A stretch of DNA of 16,254 nt from NCBI GenBank assembly GCA_964599655.1, contig CAZRGV010000132.1, positions 1 to 16,254 on the forward strand, written 5' to 3'. Each line of letters begins with the position of its first letter. Position 1 is the first letter of the stretch. The translations under genes and the position numbers were made by a program. The notes under the pieces are model-generated. The model had not been told where the DNA came from. It saw only the letters and a list, made by a program, of their open reading frames with translations, and did no database searches. Of the stretch, positions 6,398 to 14,688 are shown one piece after another. Source of the stretch: CAZRGV01 sp964599655 (GTDB taxonomy: Bacteria > Planctomycetota > Planctomycetia > Isosphaerales > Isosphaeraceae).

Positions 6398-7735
6398 ATG
6401 ACTCCCAAGATCCCCCTGAGCGATGCCGCGAGGCGTACCGGCGACTCACCGATCAGCGATCTGATGGCGCGCGCCCTGGCCGCGCCCGACCTGATCTCGT
6501 TGGCCGCGGGGTTTGTCGATCACGCCACGCTTCCGGTTGCGGCCGCGGCGGAGGCGACCAGCTCGGTCCTTCGAGATCCCGTCGAGGGACGTCGGGCCTT
6601 GCAATACGGAACCACCCGGGGAGACCTCCATCTTCGAAAGCGACTGATCCGCCTGATCGAAACGAGCGAAGGGGTTCCGGACGGAACCTTCCAGGCCGCG
6701 GTGGACCGCACCGTTGTGACCAGTGGATCTCAGCAACTGCTCTACCTCGTGGCCGAGGTGCTTCTAAACCCGGGCGACATCGTCCTGGTGGAATCGCCGA
6801 CCTACTTCGTCTTCATGGGCGTTCTCCGGTCGCGAGGCGCCTCGATCATTGGGATTGAGACCGACGAAGGCGGCTTGCGGATCGACGCGCTGGAATCGAC
6901 GCTCGCGGACCTCGATTCACGAGGATTGCTCGATCGGGTGAAGCTCATCTACACGATCAGCGAGCATAGCAACCCCACCGGCCTAAGCCTCGACGCCGAC
7001 CGGCGAGCCGCACTCGTGAAGGTCGCCAACGACTGGTCGAAGCGGAACCGGATCTTCATTCTTGAAGACGCCGCCTACCGCGGCCTGACGTTTGAGGGCG
7101 CCGAGCCGCCGAGCGTTTGGAGGCACGACGAGAAGGGCCAGAGCGTCATCCTCGCCCGAACCTTCAGCAAGACCTTCAGCCCAGGGTTGAAGACCGGCTA
7201 CGGAGTGCTCCCCGAATCGCTCGTCGCTCCGATCTTCAATCTCAAAGGAAATCATGACTTCGGTTCGGCGCACTTCGCCCAGCAAGTGCTCGAACGGGTC
7301 ATCAGTGACGGCCACTACGAGCCACAGGTCGCCTTGCTGGCGAAGACCTATCGCCGGAAGCGGGATGCCATGCTCGAGGCGCTCGAGACCCATTTCGCCC
7401 CCTGGCGCGACTCCGTCTCCTGGACGAGACCGAAGGGAGGGCTCTATGTCTGGCTGACCTTGCCCGAGTCGATCGACACGGGCCGTGATGGGGCCTTCTT
7501 CCAGTATTGCCTTGAGGAGGGCGTGCTTTACGTACCGGGGGTTTTTGCCTTCCCGGATCAGCCGGTGCCAGCGCCGACCAATCACGCGCGATTGACGTTC
7601 GGCGTCACGTCCGAGCAAGGCCTGGCCGAAGGGATCCGTCGCATGGCGGCCGCGCTGGCTCGGGTTTCGCTCGAAAGGAAGGCCACAGTCGATCCCTCGA
7701 ACCGCGCCAGGAGCCGAACGGTCGTCACGGGCTGA
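6398..7735 (+). CDS. PLP-dependent aminotransferase, 2-aminoadipate aminotransferase (LysN)/MocR-domain type
   Basis: This 445-residue fold-type I aminotransferase transfers an amino group between an amino acid and a 2-oxo acid in the cytoplasm. Visible landmarks are YGTTRGD (70-76), SGSQQLL for cofactor phosphate contacts, VESPTYF, SNPTG (Asn192), EDAAYRG (Asp224, Tyr227), the Schiff-base lysine Lys258 in FSKTFSPGLKTGY, and the substrate-carboxylate Arg398 in ARLTFG. The residue after PGL, normally a phosphate-binding Arg, is Lys265. There is no N-terminal helix-turn-helix, so it is an enzyme and not a MocR regulator. Substrate cannot be read from sequence: aminoadipate, aromatic and branched-chain enzymes share these motifs. 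The Shine-Dalgarno is poor. The last 20 or so residues are polar and probably disordered. It sits between the lipid cluster and the lptFG pair with no obvious link to either. Confidence 0.92.
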   Translation: MTPKIPLSDAARRTGDSPISDLMARALAAPDLISLAAGFVDHATLPVAAAAEATSSVLRDPVEGRRALQYGTTRGDLHLRKRLIRLIETSEGVPDGTFQAAVDRTVVTSGSQQLLYLVAEVLLNPGDIVLVESPTYFVFMGVLRSRGASIIGIETDEGGLRIDALESTLADLDSRGLLDRVKLIYTISEHSNPTGLSLDADRRAALVKVANDWSKRNRIFILEDAAYRGLTFEGAEPPSVWRHDEKGQSVILARTFSKTFSPGLKTGYGVLPESLVAPIFNLKGNHDFGSAHFAQQVLERVISDGHYEPQVALLAKTYRRKRDAMLEALETHFAPWRDSVSWTRPKGGLYVWLTLPESIDTGRDGAFFQYCLEEGVLYVPGVFAFPDQPVPAPTNHARLTFGVTSEQGLAEGIRRMAAALARVSLERKATVDPSNRARSRTVVTG

Positions 7736-7783
7736 GATCGTCGATTTCGTTTCGAAGCGGAAAGACCTTTGGCAAGGACGCTG

Positions 7784-7791
7784 AAGGGAGG
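7784..7791 (+). promoter_or_regulatory. Ribosome binding site supporting a TTG start for lptF
   Basis: AAGGGAGG lies 5 bases before a TTG at 7797. The next candidates (GTG at 7824, ATG at 7827) lack a site at a useful distance and would remove the residues leading into the first membrane span. Confidence 0.72.
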
Positions 7792-7796
7792 TCTCG

Positions 7797-9014
7797 TTGG
7801 GCTTCGGCATCCTGCAACGCTATGTGATGGGCCACATCTTCCGCGCCTTCGCGCTGGCCCTGCTGACGATCACGCTCATCTTTTCATTGTTCGTGATCAT
7901 GGCCGAGGCCACTCGCCAAGGCCTGGCCCCTCAGGAAGTTCTCAGCGTCATCCCCTACCTGATTCCCGGCAGTTTGCCGTACACGATGCCGGTGGCGTTG
8001 CTCTTTGCCGTGTCGGTCGTTTACGGCCGGATCGCCGCCGATAACGAAGTGATGGCGATCAAGGCCGCCGGACTCAGCGCCTGGACGATCCTCAACCCCG
8101 CCCTGCTGCTCGGTGGAATCTTGAGTCTCCTGCTGTTTTTCCTCAGCAGCGATGTCATCCCGAGCGCCAACAACAGTTTCCGCCAGATGCTGTTTGGAAG
8201 CGTCGAGGACGGCCTTTACCGCTTCTTGAAGATGGAAGGCTCCCTCAACAACCCTCGGCTTCCCTTCTTCATCCACGTCCGGGACATCGAGGGCAAGACG
8301 CTCATCGACCCGACCTTCAAGCATCGCGCCCCCTCGCCGCCGAACCCTCCAAACACGTTCGATCTGACGGTCAATGCCCGTCGCGCTCAGATCCATTTTG
8401 ACCTCGAAAAGTTGATGGCCACCGTGGAGCTCGAGGACGCCGAAACCACCGGGGCGTCGGATAGTCCGTTTCTCATCTGGCTCAACGGCAAGCGCGTGCT
8501 CCAGTACCCGATTCCGAAGCCTCCCCAGGCTCCGGAGAAGCGGGTGCAGGAAATGACCAACACGGAAATGCGGCAGATGCAGGCGGATCTTCGAGCCAAG
8601 ATCAGGAACGAGCGAAAGCGGCAAGCGGTGCAAGCGGCCTTCTGGATCGGGACCGGACGGATCGAACGCGTGGACTGGCCGCACGTTCGAGAAGCCTATG
8701 TGGATTACGCCTACTGGGAACGCCGGTGCAACGAGCTCGAAACCGAGAAACATATGCGAGTGGCTCTTGCCAGCGGCGTGTTCTTTTTCGCCCTGCTCGG
8801 AGCGCCGGTGGGTATCCTCTTCGCCAAGCGTGACTTCCTGAGCGCGTTTCTCACCTGCTTCGTACCGATTATTGTCATTTACTACCCCCTGATTCTCGCG
8901 GGAACCAACCTCGGCAAGGAGGGGGTCGTCCCGCCGCAGATCGTGTTCGCGGGCAACGCCGTGCTCGGCCTGCTGGCCGGACTCTTCGCGCTTCCACCGG
9001 TGACGAGGCACTAG
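7797..9014 (+). CDS. lptF: LptF/LptG (YjgP/YjgQ) family permease, LptF-like
   Basis: This 405-residue inner-membrane protein has the family layout. Three N-terminal membrane spans lie at about 16-36, 55-80 and 98-117. A large periplasmic region follows (about 125-315), which in LptF and LptG forms a beta-jellyroll. Three more spans lie at about 318-338, 345-365 and 378-400. The cytoplasmic coupling segment DNEVMAIKAAGLS after span 2 matches the family's E-x-x-x-M-x-A-x-G helix that contacts the LptB ATPase. In the family, LptF and LptG form the transmembrane part of the ABC machine that extracts LPS from the inner membrane and passes it to LptC and LptA. The LptF assignment rests on pairing and order; both copies could be named only LptF/LptG. 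The initiation codon is TTG. The second permease follows 55 bases later. A Lys/Arg-rich stretch at about 260-280 in the periplasmic region is notable. Confidence 0.88.
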   Translation: MGFGILQRYVMGHIFRAFALALLTITLIFSLFVIMAEATRQGLAPQEVLSVIPYLIPGSLPYTMPVALLFAVSVVYGRIAADNEVMAIKAAGLSAWTILNPALLLGGILSLLLFFLSSDVIPSANNSFRQMLFGSVEDGLYRFLKMEGSLNNPRLPFFIHVRDIEGKTLIDPTFKHRAPSPPNPPNTFDLTVNARRAQIHFDLEKLMATVELEDAETTGASDSPFLIWLNGKRVLQYPIPKPPQAPEKRVQEMTNTEMRQMQADLRAKIRNERKRQAVQAAFWIGTGRIERVDWPHVREAYVDYAYWERRCNELETEKHMRVALASGVFFFALLGAPVGILFAKRDFLSAFLTCFVPIIVIYYPLILAGTNLGKEGVVPPQIVFAGNAVLGLLAGLFALPPVTRH

Positions 9015-9057
9015 ACCGAGACGACTCGCGTCATGGGGAACGGTCCTGGCGCGTTCC

Positions 9058-9064
9058 AGGGAGG
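9058..9064 (+). promoter_or_regulatory. Ribosome binding site of lptG
   Basis: AGGGAGG lies 5 bases before the ATG at 9070, nearly the same layout as in front of lptF. Confidence 0.8.
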
Positions 9065-9069
9065 GGACG

Positions 9070-10278
9070 ATGCGAATCCTCGATCGCCAGCGCTACTGGG
9101 CCTTTCTCAAGGCCTACGTCATCTGCTTTTTCGCGCTGGTGGGACTGTACGTCGTCATCGACGCCTTCTCGAACATCGACGAATTCTTCAAGGTCGAGGA
9201 ACAAACGCTTCCCGTGTTGCGAAACATGGGCTGGTATTACCTCGTCCGCACCAGTTTGTTCTACGACCGCCTCTGCGGCGTCATCACCATGATGGCCGCC
9301 ATCTTCACGGTGACCTGGTTGCAGAAGGACAACGAGCTGCTGGCCATGCTGGCGGCTGGAATCAGCACCAAGCGGGTGATCGTCCCGGTCCTGGTCTCGG
9401 CGGCCCTGATCAGCGGCCTGGCAATTTTGAATCAGGAGTTCATCATCCCTCAACTGGAAGATGAGCTCCAAAAAACGCCCGACGATGACGGCAAGCGCAA
9501 GATCCGAACGTTCCCTCGACGCGATATCAACGAAATCCTCATCGTCAGCGATTTCGCCTACCGCGCGGAACAAACCATCGAGCCGTTCAGCGCCACGCTG
9601 CCGAGCTCTCGGTTCGGCGTCATGATTCGCCTCGACGGCCAGCAAGCTCGCTACATTCCGCCCGACGACCCCGTGAGCACGCTTCGAGGGGGGTGGGTCA
9701 TCCGAGGAGCCGACATCTCGCCGGCTCACGCGGTCCTCGACCGCGAAATCGTTTTCGACCTCGAGTCCGATCCCTGGCGGGACATGGCCACCGGCGGCGG
9801 ATTCTCGAGCGCCATCCGCACGGCGCTCGCCGGACTTCCGCCAGCCCGCGGCGACTCGGCGAACCTTCCTGGACGGACTTTCTTCCTCCGGACAAACCTC
9901 AGCTTCACGATCTTGACCCGGAGCAAGCAGTGGTATCAGCTCGCGACCACACCCGACCTGATCCGGTCGCTCCGGGACCCGAGCTGTGAGGGAGAATGGA
10001 AGGAAATCGCCGTCTACCTCCACAATCGCAACATCCGCCCGTTGCTCTCGATGACCTTGCTCTGCCTGAGCCTTCCGTTGGTCCTTGGGGGAGACGCCCG
10101 CAACACGTTCATCAACCTCGGCCGATCCCTCGGAACGTCGGCTGCGTTTTATATTGTCTTGTTCGTATCGGGATATCTTGGAAATAATGACGTTATTTCC
10201 GCCGAACTGGCCGCCTGGGCTCCCTTGATCGGGTTCGGGACCATCGCCGCGGCGCGCTGGGATCGGATCCGGACTTGA
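9070..10278 (+). CDS. lptG: LptF/LptG (YjgP/YjgQ) family permease, LptG-like
   Basis: This 402-residue partner of the previous permease begins MRILDRQRY, like the RxLDRY opening of LptG. Spans lie at about 12-36, 58-85, 100-118 and three in the last 95 residues. DNELLAMLAAGIS is the family coupling segment after span 2. The middle portion (about 125-310) is the periplasmic domain. In the family, LptG pairs with LptF and two LptB subunits to drive LPS extraction. The genes are adjacent, codirectional and similarly initiated, so they form an operon. No lptA, lptB, lptC or lptD is seen in this window. The neighbouring gene on the other strand ends 36 bases downstream, and no convincing terminator hairpin with a T run is visible in that gap. 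Confidence 0.88.
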   Translation: MRILDRQRYWAFLKAYVICFFALVGLYVVIDAFSNIDEFFKVEEQTLPVLRNMGWYYLVRTSLFYDRLCGVITMMAAIFTVTWLQKDNELLAMLAAGISTKRVIVPVLVSAALISGLAILNQEFIIPQLEDELQKTPDDDGKRKIRTFPRRDINEILIVSDFAYRAEQTIEPFSATLPSSRFGVMIRLDGQQARYIPPDDPVSTLRGGWVIRGADISPAHAVLDREIVFDLESDPWRDMATGGGFSSAIRTALAGLPPARGDSANLPGRTFFLRTNLSFTILTRSKQWYQLATTPDLIRSLRDPSCEGEWKEIAVYLHNRNIRPLLSMTLLCLSLPLVLGGDARNTFINLGRSLGTSAAFYIVLFVSGYLGNNDVISAELAAWAPLIGFGTIAAARWDRIRT

Positions 10279-10314
10279 TCGCGCTTTACCGCGTCGATTC
10301 GGAAACCGAGAGCG

Positions 10315-11692
10315 TCAGCGGGTATCAAGCGACTCTTGCCGCTTCACCCGCGAGTCCCACGTCAAAAACGCGACGATGCCCAGGATCAGCGAGATCAGCC
10401 CAAACCCAACGATCGTCCGATCCTTGGTGCCGAAGACGAAGAGCCAACCCGCGAGCGCGACCATCGCGGGCAGAGGAAAGAGGGCCATTCGAAAACTCAG
10501 GCGCGATTTCAGCTCTGGGCGCGTTCGAAGATAGAACACCGTTGCGATCTGGCCGACGAATTGAATGAGAATTCGAGACGCCAGCAGCGCCTCGATGACC
10601 GTCGTCAGGTCGAGCAGGCACGAGGCCGCGGATGCCGCGCCGATCAGCAACAGGGAACGGTGTGGAAAATCTCCCGTGGGATGCGTTTTCGCCAGTGCTT
10701 GAAAGAAATGGCCGGCCTTCGCGGCCGCGAACGGAATCCGGCTGTAGCTCAGGACCCCCGCGAAGATCGACGTGGATCCCGTCCAGAGAATCATCCACGT
10801 GATGGCGTTCGCCGCTCCGGTTCCGAAACGCACCCTCATGAAGTCGCTGGCGATGTGCTTCGACGAGATGACCTCCGGCCAGGGAACCACGCCCAGGATG
10901 CTCACATTCATTGTCAGATAAACGGCCGCGACCGCGATCGCCGAGATTAGGATAGCCCTGGGAATGGTCCGAGCCGGGTCGACCACTTCGTCTCCCATGT
11001 AGCAGATCTGGTAGTAGCCCAGAAAGTCGTACATCGCGATCCCGAGCACGACACCCAGCTTGAACGCGAAATCGCCGTTGACGTGCCACGCATCGGCCGG
11101 AAAATCGAAGGCCAAGGCCGGGTTGAACCGGGTCAATCCGGCCGCGATCACGCAAACGACGGTTGCCAGCATGCCGGCCCAGAGCACCACCATGAGCCGA
11201 CCCGCGACCTCCACGCGCCGATAGGCCAGTCCCACGATCGCCAACATGGCGACGGTGGCGAGGACCTGGCCCCACGTCACGACCCATCGGGCGGCGTCGC
11301 CGATCGACACCGTCCAGGCGACCGATTGGAACGGCTCCCAGAGAAAGCCGGCATACTGCCCCAAACCGATCGCCCCACTGGCCAGTTCGAGAGGACCGCT
11401 GAACAGAANNNNNNNNNNNNNNNNNNNNNNNNNNNNNNNNNNNNNNNNNGGAGGGCCCATAGACCGCGTCGTAAAAGTGGTACGTCCCGCCCGAGCCAGG
11501 AAACGCCGCGGCCAGCTCGCTCCAGACAAGGCCGTCGGCCATCGCCACGATCGCCCCGAGCAGCCAGCCAACCATGGCGTGCGGCCCGCCCATCGACTGG
11601 ACGAACAGAGGAATCGTGATGAACGGCCCGACGCCGACCATCATCCCCATGTTGAGGCTGACGGCCTGCAACAGCGAAAGCCGGCGCTTCAT
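10315..11692 (-). CDS. APC-superfamily amino acid permease, interrupted by an assembly gap
   Basis: The N-terminal 81 residues (MKRRLSLLQAVS...GMMVGVGPFITIP...SELAAAFPGSGGTYHFYDAVYGPS) and the C-terminal part, from LFSGPLELASG to a TGA at 10315-10317, are in different frames on either side of 41 Ns at 11409-11449. Both halves clearly belong to one APC transporter of about 458 residues with about 12 membrane spans. In this family GPS and the SGPLE block are joined by roughly 13-14 residues, which needs a gap of 1 mod 3 such as 40 or 43 bases. The frame break is therefore a mis-sized gap and not evidence for a pseudogene. GVGPFITIP is the substrate-binding unwound region of span 1. Substrate is unknown. 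It follows trpE by 44 bases on the same strand, so the two may be co-transcribed, and an aromatic amino acid is one possibility. The Shine-Dalgarno is weak. Confidence 0.85.
11409..11449. other. Assembly gap (41 Ns)
   Basis: A run of 41 unknown bases lies inside the permease gene. The coding frames on its two sides disagree by one base, so the stated length is an estimate and should differ from 41 by a number that restores frame. Confidence 0.98.
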
Positions 11693-11736
11693 GATCTCAA
11701 GATCGTCCTTCCTCCGGCTCTGGTGAGCGTACGACC

Positions 11737-13296
11737 TTACGTTGTCGCGTCGTTGAACTCAACACCGTGCGGCCCACGTCCGTCGCCGCGATTCGAGTCC
11801 AGTTGCGTCTCGGCGATCTCGATCGCCTTCAACATGCCTCGGGCCTTGTTGACGGTTTCCTCGTATTCGTCCGATGGCACACTGTCGTAAACGACGCCGC
11901 CGCCCGCCTGGACGTACGCCGTCCGGCCCTGGAGGACCACGGTTCGCAAGGCGATGCAGGTATCCATGTTTCCGGTGAAGTCGATGTATCCCACCGCGCC
12001 GGCGTAGGGCCCTCGACGTTGAGGTTCCATCTCGTCGATGATCTGCATGGCCCGGACCTTCGGAGCGCCGGACACCGTGCCTGCGGGGAGCCCTGCCCGC
12101 AAGGCGTCGAAGGCCGTTTTTCCTTCGGCGAGAGTCCCTTGCACATTGGACGTAATGTGCATGACGTGCGAATACCGTTCGACGTTCATCAATTCCGTCA
12201 GCCGCACCGTCGCGGTGACGGCCACGCGACCCACGTCGTTGCGACCGAGGTCAACGAGCATGATGTGCTCGGCGCGCTCCTTGGGATCGGCCAGAAGCTC
12301 CTCGGCCAGCGCCCGGTCTTCGGCCTCGTCCTTGCCCCGCCGGCGAGTCCCCGCGATCGGCCGGATCGTCACCGTTCCGTCCTCCACGCGCACGAGAATT
12401 TCCGGCGAGCTTCCGATCAGACTGAAGCCATGAAATGGCAAGTAGAAGAGAAACGGGCTTGGATTGACGACCCGCAACACGCGGTAGATGTCGAACGGGT
12501 CGGCCTTGGTCTCGACGGCGAAACGCTGGCTGGGCACCACCTGGAAGATGTCACCGGCCTTGATGTATTCCTGGCAACGCCGGACCACGTCCTCGTACTC
12601 CGCTCTCGTGAAATTCGATCGCGGTTGAAGGGTCAGCGGACCACTCGTGTCGATGTCGCGGGGTGGCAGTTCGGGGCCTTTCCCGGAGAGCCGATCCACC
12701 AGGGCGTCGACCCTCGACACCGCCTCGTCGTAGGCCGATCGCGGGTCGCAACCGTCCCCGCAACGGGCCTGAGCGACCACCAGAACGGTCTTTCGGATGT
12801 TGTCAAAGACGACCATTTGCTCGTAAAGCCCGAAGGCCAGGTCGGGGAGCCCTCGGTCATCCGGCGGGGCGTCGGGCAGATGCTCGGTGTACCGAACCGA
12901 GTCGTACGACGCGAACCCGACGGCCCCTCCGACGAATCGCGGCAAGCCGGGGAGGTGGACCGACCGTCGCGCGTCGATCAGCCGCTGGAGGCTCTCGAAG
13001 GGGTCGTCGGTCTCGAACTGCTCGACGGGTTTGTCCGCGTTCCCCTCGAAGAGCCGAACCTCCTTGCCTCGAGCCTCGAACCGCTGGTACGGCTCGGTTC
13101 CGAGAAAGCTGTATCGCCCCACCTTTTCGCCGCCCACCACGCTTTCGAACAAGAAGCTCGGACCGGGTCGGGCAATCTTCAGAAACGCGCTGACCGGCGT
13201 CAGGCCGTCACAGGTGAGTTCTCGATAAACCGGGACGCTCGGCGAGAGGCCGGCAAAGTGTGCGAACTCCTCGAAGCGGGGACGATAACGTTCCAT
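11737..13296 (-). CDS. trpE: Anthranilate synthase component I (TrpE)
   Basis: TrpE converts chorismate to anthranilate, the first committed step of tryptophan synthesis, using ammonia from the TrpG glutaminase. The 519-residue protein has the N-terminal regulatory domain, with FLFES at 48-52 matching the LLES feedback site and a second feedback element, NPSPFLFYL. The chorismate-binding domain contains DIFQVVPSQRF, RPIAGTRRRGKDEAEDRALA, HIMLVDLGRNDVGRV, AGTVSGAPKVRAMQIIDEMEP and GPYAGAVGYIDF. Both feedback elements look intact, so tryptophan inhibition is expected. The frame extends to a TTG at 13311, but the ATG at 13296 starts a typical MERYRP N-terminus. No strong Shine-Dalgarno is seen at either. 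trpG, trpD and trpC are not adjacent. An amino-acid permease gene follows 44 bases downstream. The p-aminobenzoate synthase PabB is related, but length and feedback motifs favour TrpE. Confidence 0.95.
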   Translation of the reverse strand: MERYRPRFEEFAHFAGLSPSVPVYRELTCDGLTPVSAFLKIARPGPSFLFESVVGGEKVGRYSFLGTEPYQRFEARGKEVRLFEGNADKPVEQFETDDPFESLQRLIDARRSVHLPGLPRFVGGAVGFASYDSVRYTEHLPDAPPDDRGLPDLAFGLYEQMVVFDNIRKTVLVVAQARCGDGCDPRSAYDEAVSRVDALVDRLSGKGPELPPRDIDTSGPLTLQPRSNFTRAEYEDVVRRCQEYIKAGDIFQVVPSQRFAVETKADPFDIYRVLRVVNPSPFLFYLPFHGFSLIGSSPEILVRVEDGTVTIRPIAGTRRRGKDEAEDRALAEELLADPKERAEHIMLVDLGRNDVGRVAVTATVRLTELMNVERYSHVMHITSNVQGTLAEGKTAFDALRAGLPAGTVSGAPKVRAMQIIDEMEPQRRGPYAGAVGYIDFTGNMDTCIALRTVVLQGRTAYVQAGGGVVYDSVPSDEYEETVNKARGMLKAIEIAETQLDSNRGDGRGPHGVEFNDATT

Positions 13297-13361
13297 CAAG
13301 ACGACTCGCAAGCTCGGTCACTGACCACGAAGAAGGCGGCGCACGGGCGTCAGGCCGATCG

Positions 13362-13391
13362 ATCTTAACCGCCCAACACATGGTCCGACAA
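13362..13391 (-). promoter_or_regulatory. Candidate sigma70 promoter for trpE
   Basis: On the minus strand TTGTCG (13386-13391) and TAAGAT (13362-13367) are 18 bases apart; each matches 4 of 6 consensus bases. It would give a leader of about 60 nt before the ATG at 13296. Confidence 0.3.
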
Positions 13392-13509
13392 GTCACGCCG
13401 CGATCGGTTCGCGCCCCAGCTCGATTCTCTCGAAAACGCACCTAAACAGGCTTGCCTCAAAGAGCTAGGATCGCCGCCAAACGGCCCATCGCCTGGCCCT
13501 TCGGTTGCT

Positions 13510-13537
13510 TGACACCCTCCCCCGCGAGATTACAATA
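13510..13537 (+). promoter_or_regulatory. Near-consensus sigma70 promoter of the mcsA-mcsB operon
   Basis: A perfect TTGACA (13510-13515) and TACAAT (13532-13537, 5 of 6) are separated by 16 bases. The AT-rich -10 stands out against a GC-rich background. Transcription would start near 13544, giving a leader of about 105 nt before the ATG at 13650. No heat-shock operator is apparent, so constitutive expression is a reasonable reading. Confidence 0.75.
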
Positions 13538-13636
13538 ATCGTGTATCGAGCGTCGAGTTCAGGCATCACAACCCGACCGAACTGGCTCGGTCGTCGTTCC
13601 GGGTACGCGATTCGCCCGAGTCCGCGAAGCGTCGAC

Positions 13637-13642
13637 AGGGAG
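13637..13642 (+). promoter_or_regulatory. Ribosome binding site of the first mcsA-like gene
   Basis: AGGGAG lies 7 bases before the ATG at 13650 and 4 bases before a GTG at 13647. The spacing favours the ATG. Confidence 0.65.
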
Positions 13643-13649
13643 AGCGGTG

Positions 13650-14162
13650 ATGAGGGAGAAGTGCCAAAAGTGTGCCAAACCGGCCACTTACCACATCACC
13701 GATATCGAGCGAGGAAAGCCGCGCGAATACCACTTCTGCGACGAGCACGCCCGGCAGCATCTGGCTCCTCCCGATGAGCCGGCGAGCCTGTCGGTGGGGG
13801 AACTTGCCGCGGGCCTGGTCAAAGGCTCGAGCTCGACGGCGCGGGAGCCCTCGCCTGCGGACAAGCAAGCGTGTCCGCTCTGCCAGATCACGTTTCTCGA
13901 GTTTCGCAACTCCGGCCGGCTGGGCTGCCCGCATGATTACGAGGTGTTTCGCGACGAGTTGATGCCATTGCTCGAGAATATTCATGACGAGACCCGGCAT
14001 TGCGGCAAGGTGCCTCGCCGCGCCCCGCGCAACAGCCAGCGCCAGACCGAACTGATCGACCTGCGCAACAAGCTCAAGCGGGCCGTCGCGGCGGAGGACT
14101 ATGAAGCGGCCGCGCAGTTGCGGGATCAGATTAAGACTCTCGAACAGGAGTCGGGGCGGTGA
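13650..14162 (+). CDS. mcsA: McsA-like zinc-finger protein with UVR motif (first copy)
   Basis: This 170-residue protein has the McsA layout. Its N-terminal zinc site is Cys5-x2-Cys8 with Cys30 and His33, where the usual CxxC partner is CDEH. A second site has Cys75-x2-Cys78 and Cys93 in GCPHDY. IHDETRHCGKVPRR is the region after the second finger, and a C-terminal UVR (UvrB/UvrC) motif (about 134-166) carries LRNKLKRAVAAEDYEAAAQL. In Firmicutes McsA activates the arginine kinase McsB and guides stress-damaged proteins to ClpCP. Here it is the first gene of an operon with a second McsA-like gene and mcsB. The middle (about 38-72) is a low-complexity linker. Annotation pipelines may label such proteins UvrB/UvrC motif proteins or excinuclease subunits; it is not a nuclease. 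Confidence 0.83.
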   Translation: MREKCQKCAKPATYHITDIERGKPREYHFCDEHARQHLAPPDEPASLSVGELAAGLVKGSSSTAREPSPADKQACPLCQITFLEFRNSGRLGCPHDYEVFRDELMPLLENIHDETRHCGKVPRRAPRNSQRQTELIDLRNKLKRAVAAEDYEAAAQLRDQIKTLEQESGR

Positions 14163-14196
14163 GCCAACCTCCCCCATCCCGACGGACGGCCCACGC

Positions 14197-14688
14197 ATGA
14201 CCTGTCAGAAGTGTCAGGAAGAGGCGTCGGTCCACCTGACCGAATCCATCGATGGTAAAATTCGCGAGGTCCACCTTTGCAAGGACTGCGCTCGCAAGGC
14301 CGGTCTACTGCTGACCAAGGTTCCGAACGATTTGGCGCTCGATTCGGTCGTCCAAAACCTGATTACGGCTCACGTCGGTGAGCTCGTCGGGGAGCTGGCC
14401 CAGCGGACCTGCCCGGTTTGCGGATTGAAATTCATGGAGTTTCGAGCCGACGGCCAGCTGGGCTGCCCCCACGATTACAAGGCCTTCGATCCGGGCCTGA
14501 TTCCCTTGATCCGAAGGATTCACGGAGCCAGTCGCCACGTGGGCAAGGTGCCTCGCCGTTGCCCCGCGGGGGGCTCCGACCGCAAACTACTCCTCCGGGC
14601 CGAGCTTCGCGACGCCGTCGCGAAGGAAGACTACGAGCGGGCGGCCCGCTTACGCGACATGATCCGCCAGAAGGACCCGGACGCATGA
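14197..14688 (+). CDS. mcsA: McsA-like zinc-finger protein with UVR motif (second copy)
   Basis: This 163-residue paralog of the preceding protein has a complete N-terminal four-Cys site: Cys3-x2-Cys6 and Cys28-x2-Cys31. The second finger has Cys72-x2-Cys75 and Cys90 in LGCPHDYKAF, then IHGASRHVGKVPRR, which is closer to the Firmicute McsA consensus than the first copy. The UVR motif (about 131-158) contains LRAELRDAVAKEDYERAARL. Its ATGA stop/start overlap with mcsB implies translational coupling, as expected for a McsA-McsB partner pair. The frame is open further upstream to 14101, but that would overlap the first copy; the ATG at 14197 begins at the first zinc finger. The Shine-Dalgarno is weak. 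Of the two copies this is the better candidate for the direct McsB activator (inference from coupling and intact Cys). Confidence 0.85.
   Translation: MTCQKCQEEASVHLTESIDGKIREVHLCKDCARKAGLLLTKVPNDLALDSVVQNLITAHVGELVGELAQRTCPVCGLKFMEFRADGQLGCPHDYKAFDPGLIPLIRRIHGASRHVGKVPRRCPAGGSDRKLLLRAELRDAVAKEDYERAARLRDMIRQKDPDA

Larger units (their letters stand above)
13297..13649. other. Divergent intergenic region (353 bp)
   Basis: This gene-free stretch separates trpE (minus) from the mcsA-mcsB operon (plus). It contains a weak candidate trpE promoter (13362-13391) and a near-consensus promoter for mcsA (13510-13537). I see no CIRCE inverted repeat, no CtsR-like tandem heptamer repeats, no convincing Trp leader peptide and no RNA gene. 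Confidence 0.7.

Noticed and set aside
7884..9011. 375-codon minus-strand open frame over lptF
   Set aside because: Its composition reflects the complement of a membrane protein gene, and the plus frame has clear LptF features and a good Shine-Dalgarno.
10279..10314. Terminator between converging lptG and the permease
   Set aside because: Only a 3-4 bp stem (CGG-AAA-CCG) without a T run on either strand; too weak to call.
10315..11692. Pseudogene call for the frame-broken permease
   Set aside because: The break coincides with an N gap of unverified length, and both flanking halves are intact and family-like.
11767..13368. 533-codon plus-strand open frame across trpE
   Set aside because: It is exactly antisense to an unambiguous trpE and lacks any domain signature.
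13297..13649. CIRCE or CtsR operator, or a trp leader peptide/attenuator
   Set aside because: I looked for the inverted repeat, tandem heptamers and a short Trp-rich frame with alternating hairpins and saw none.
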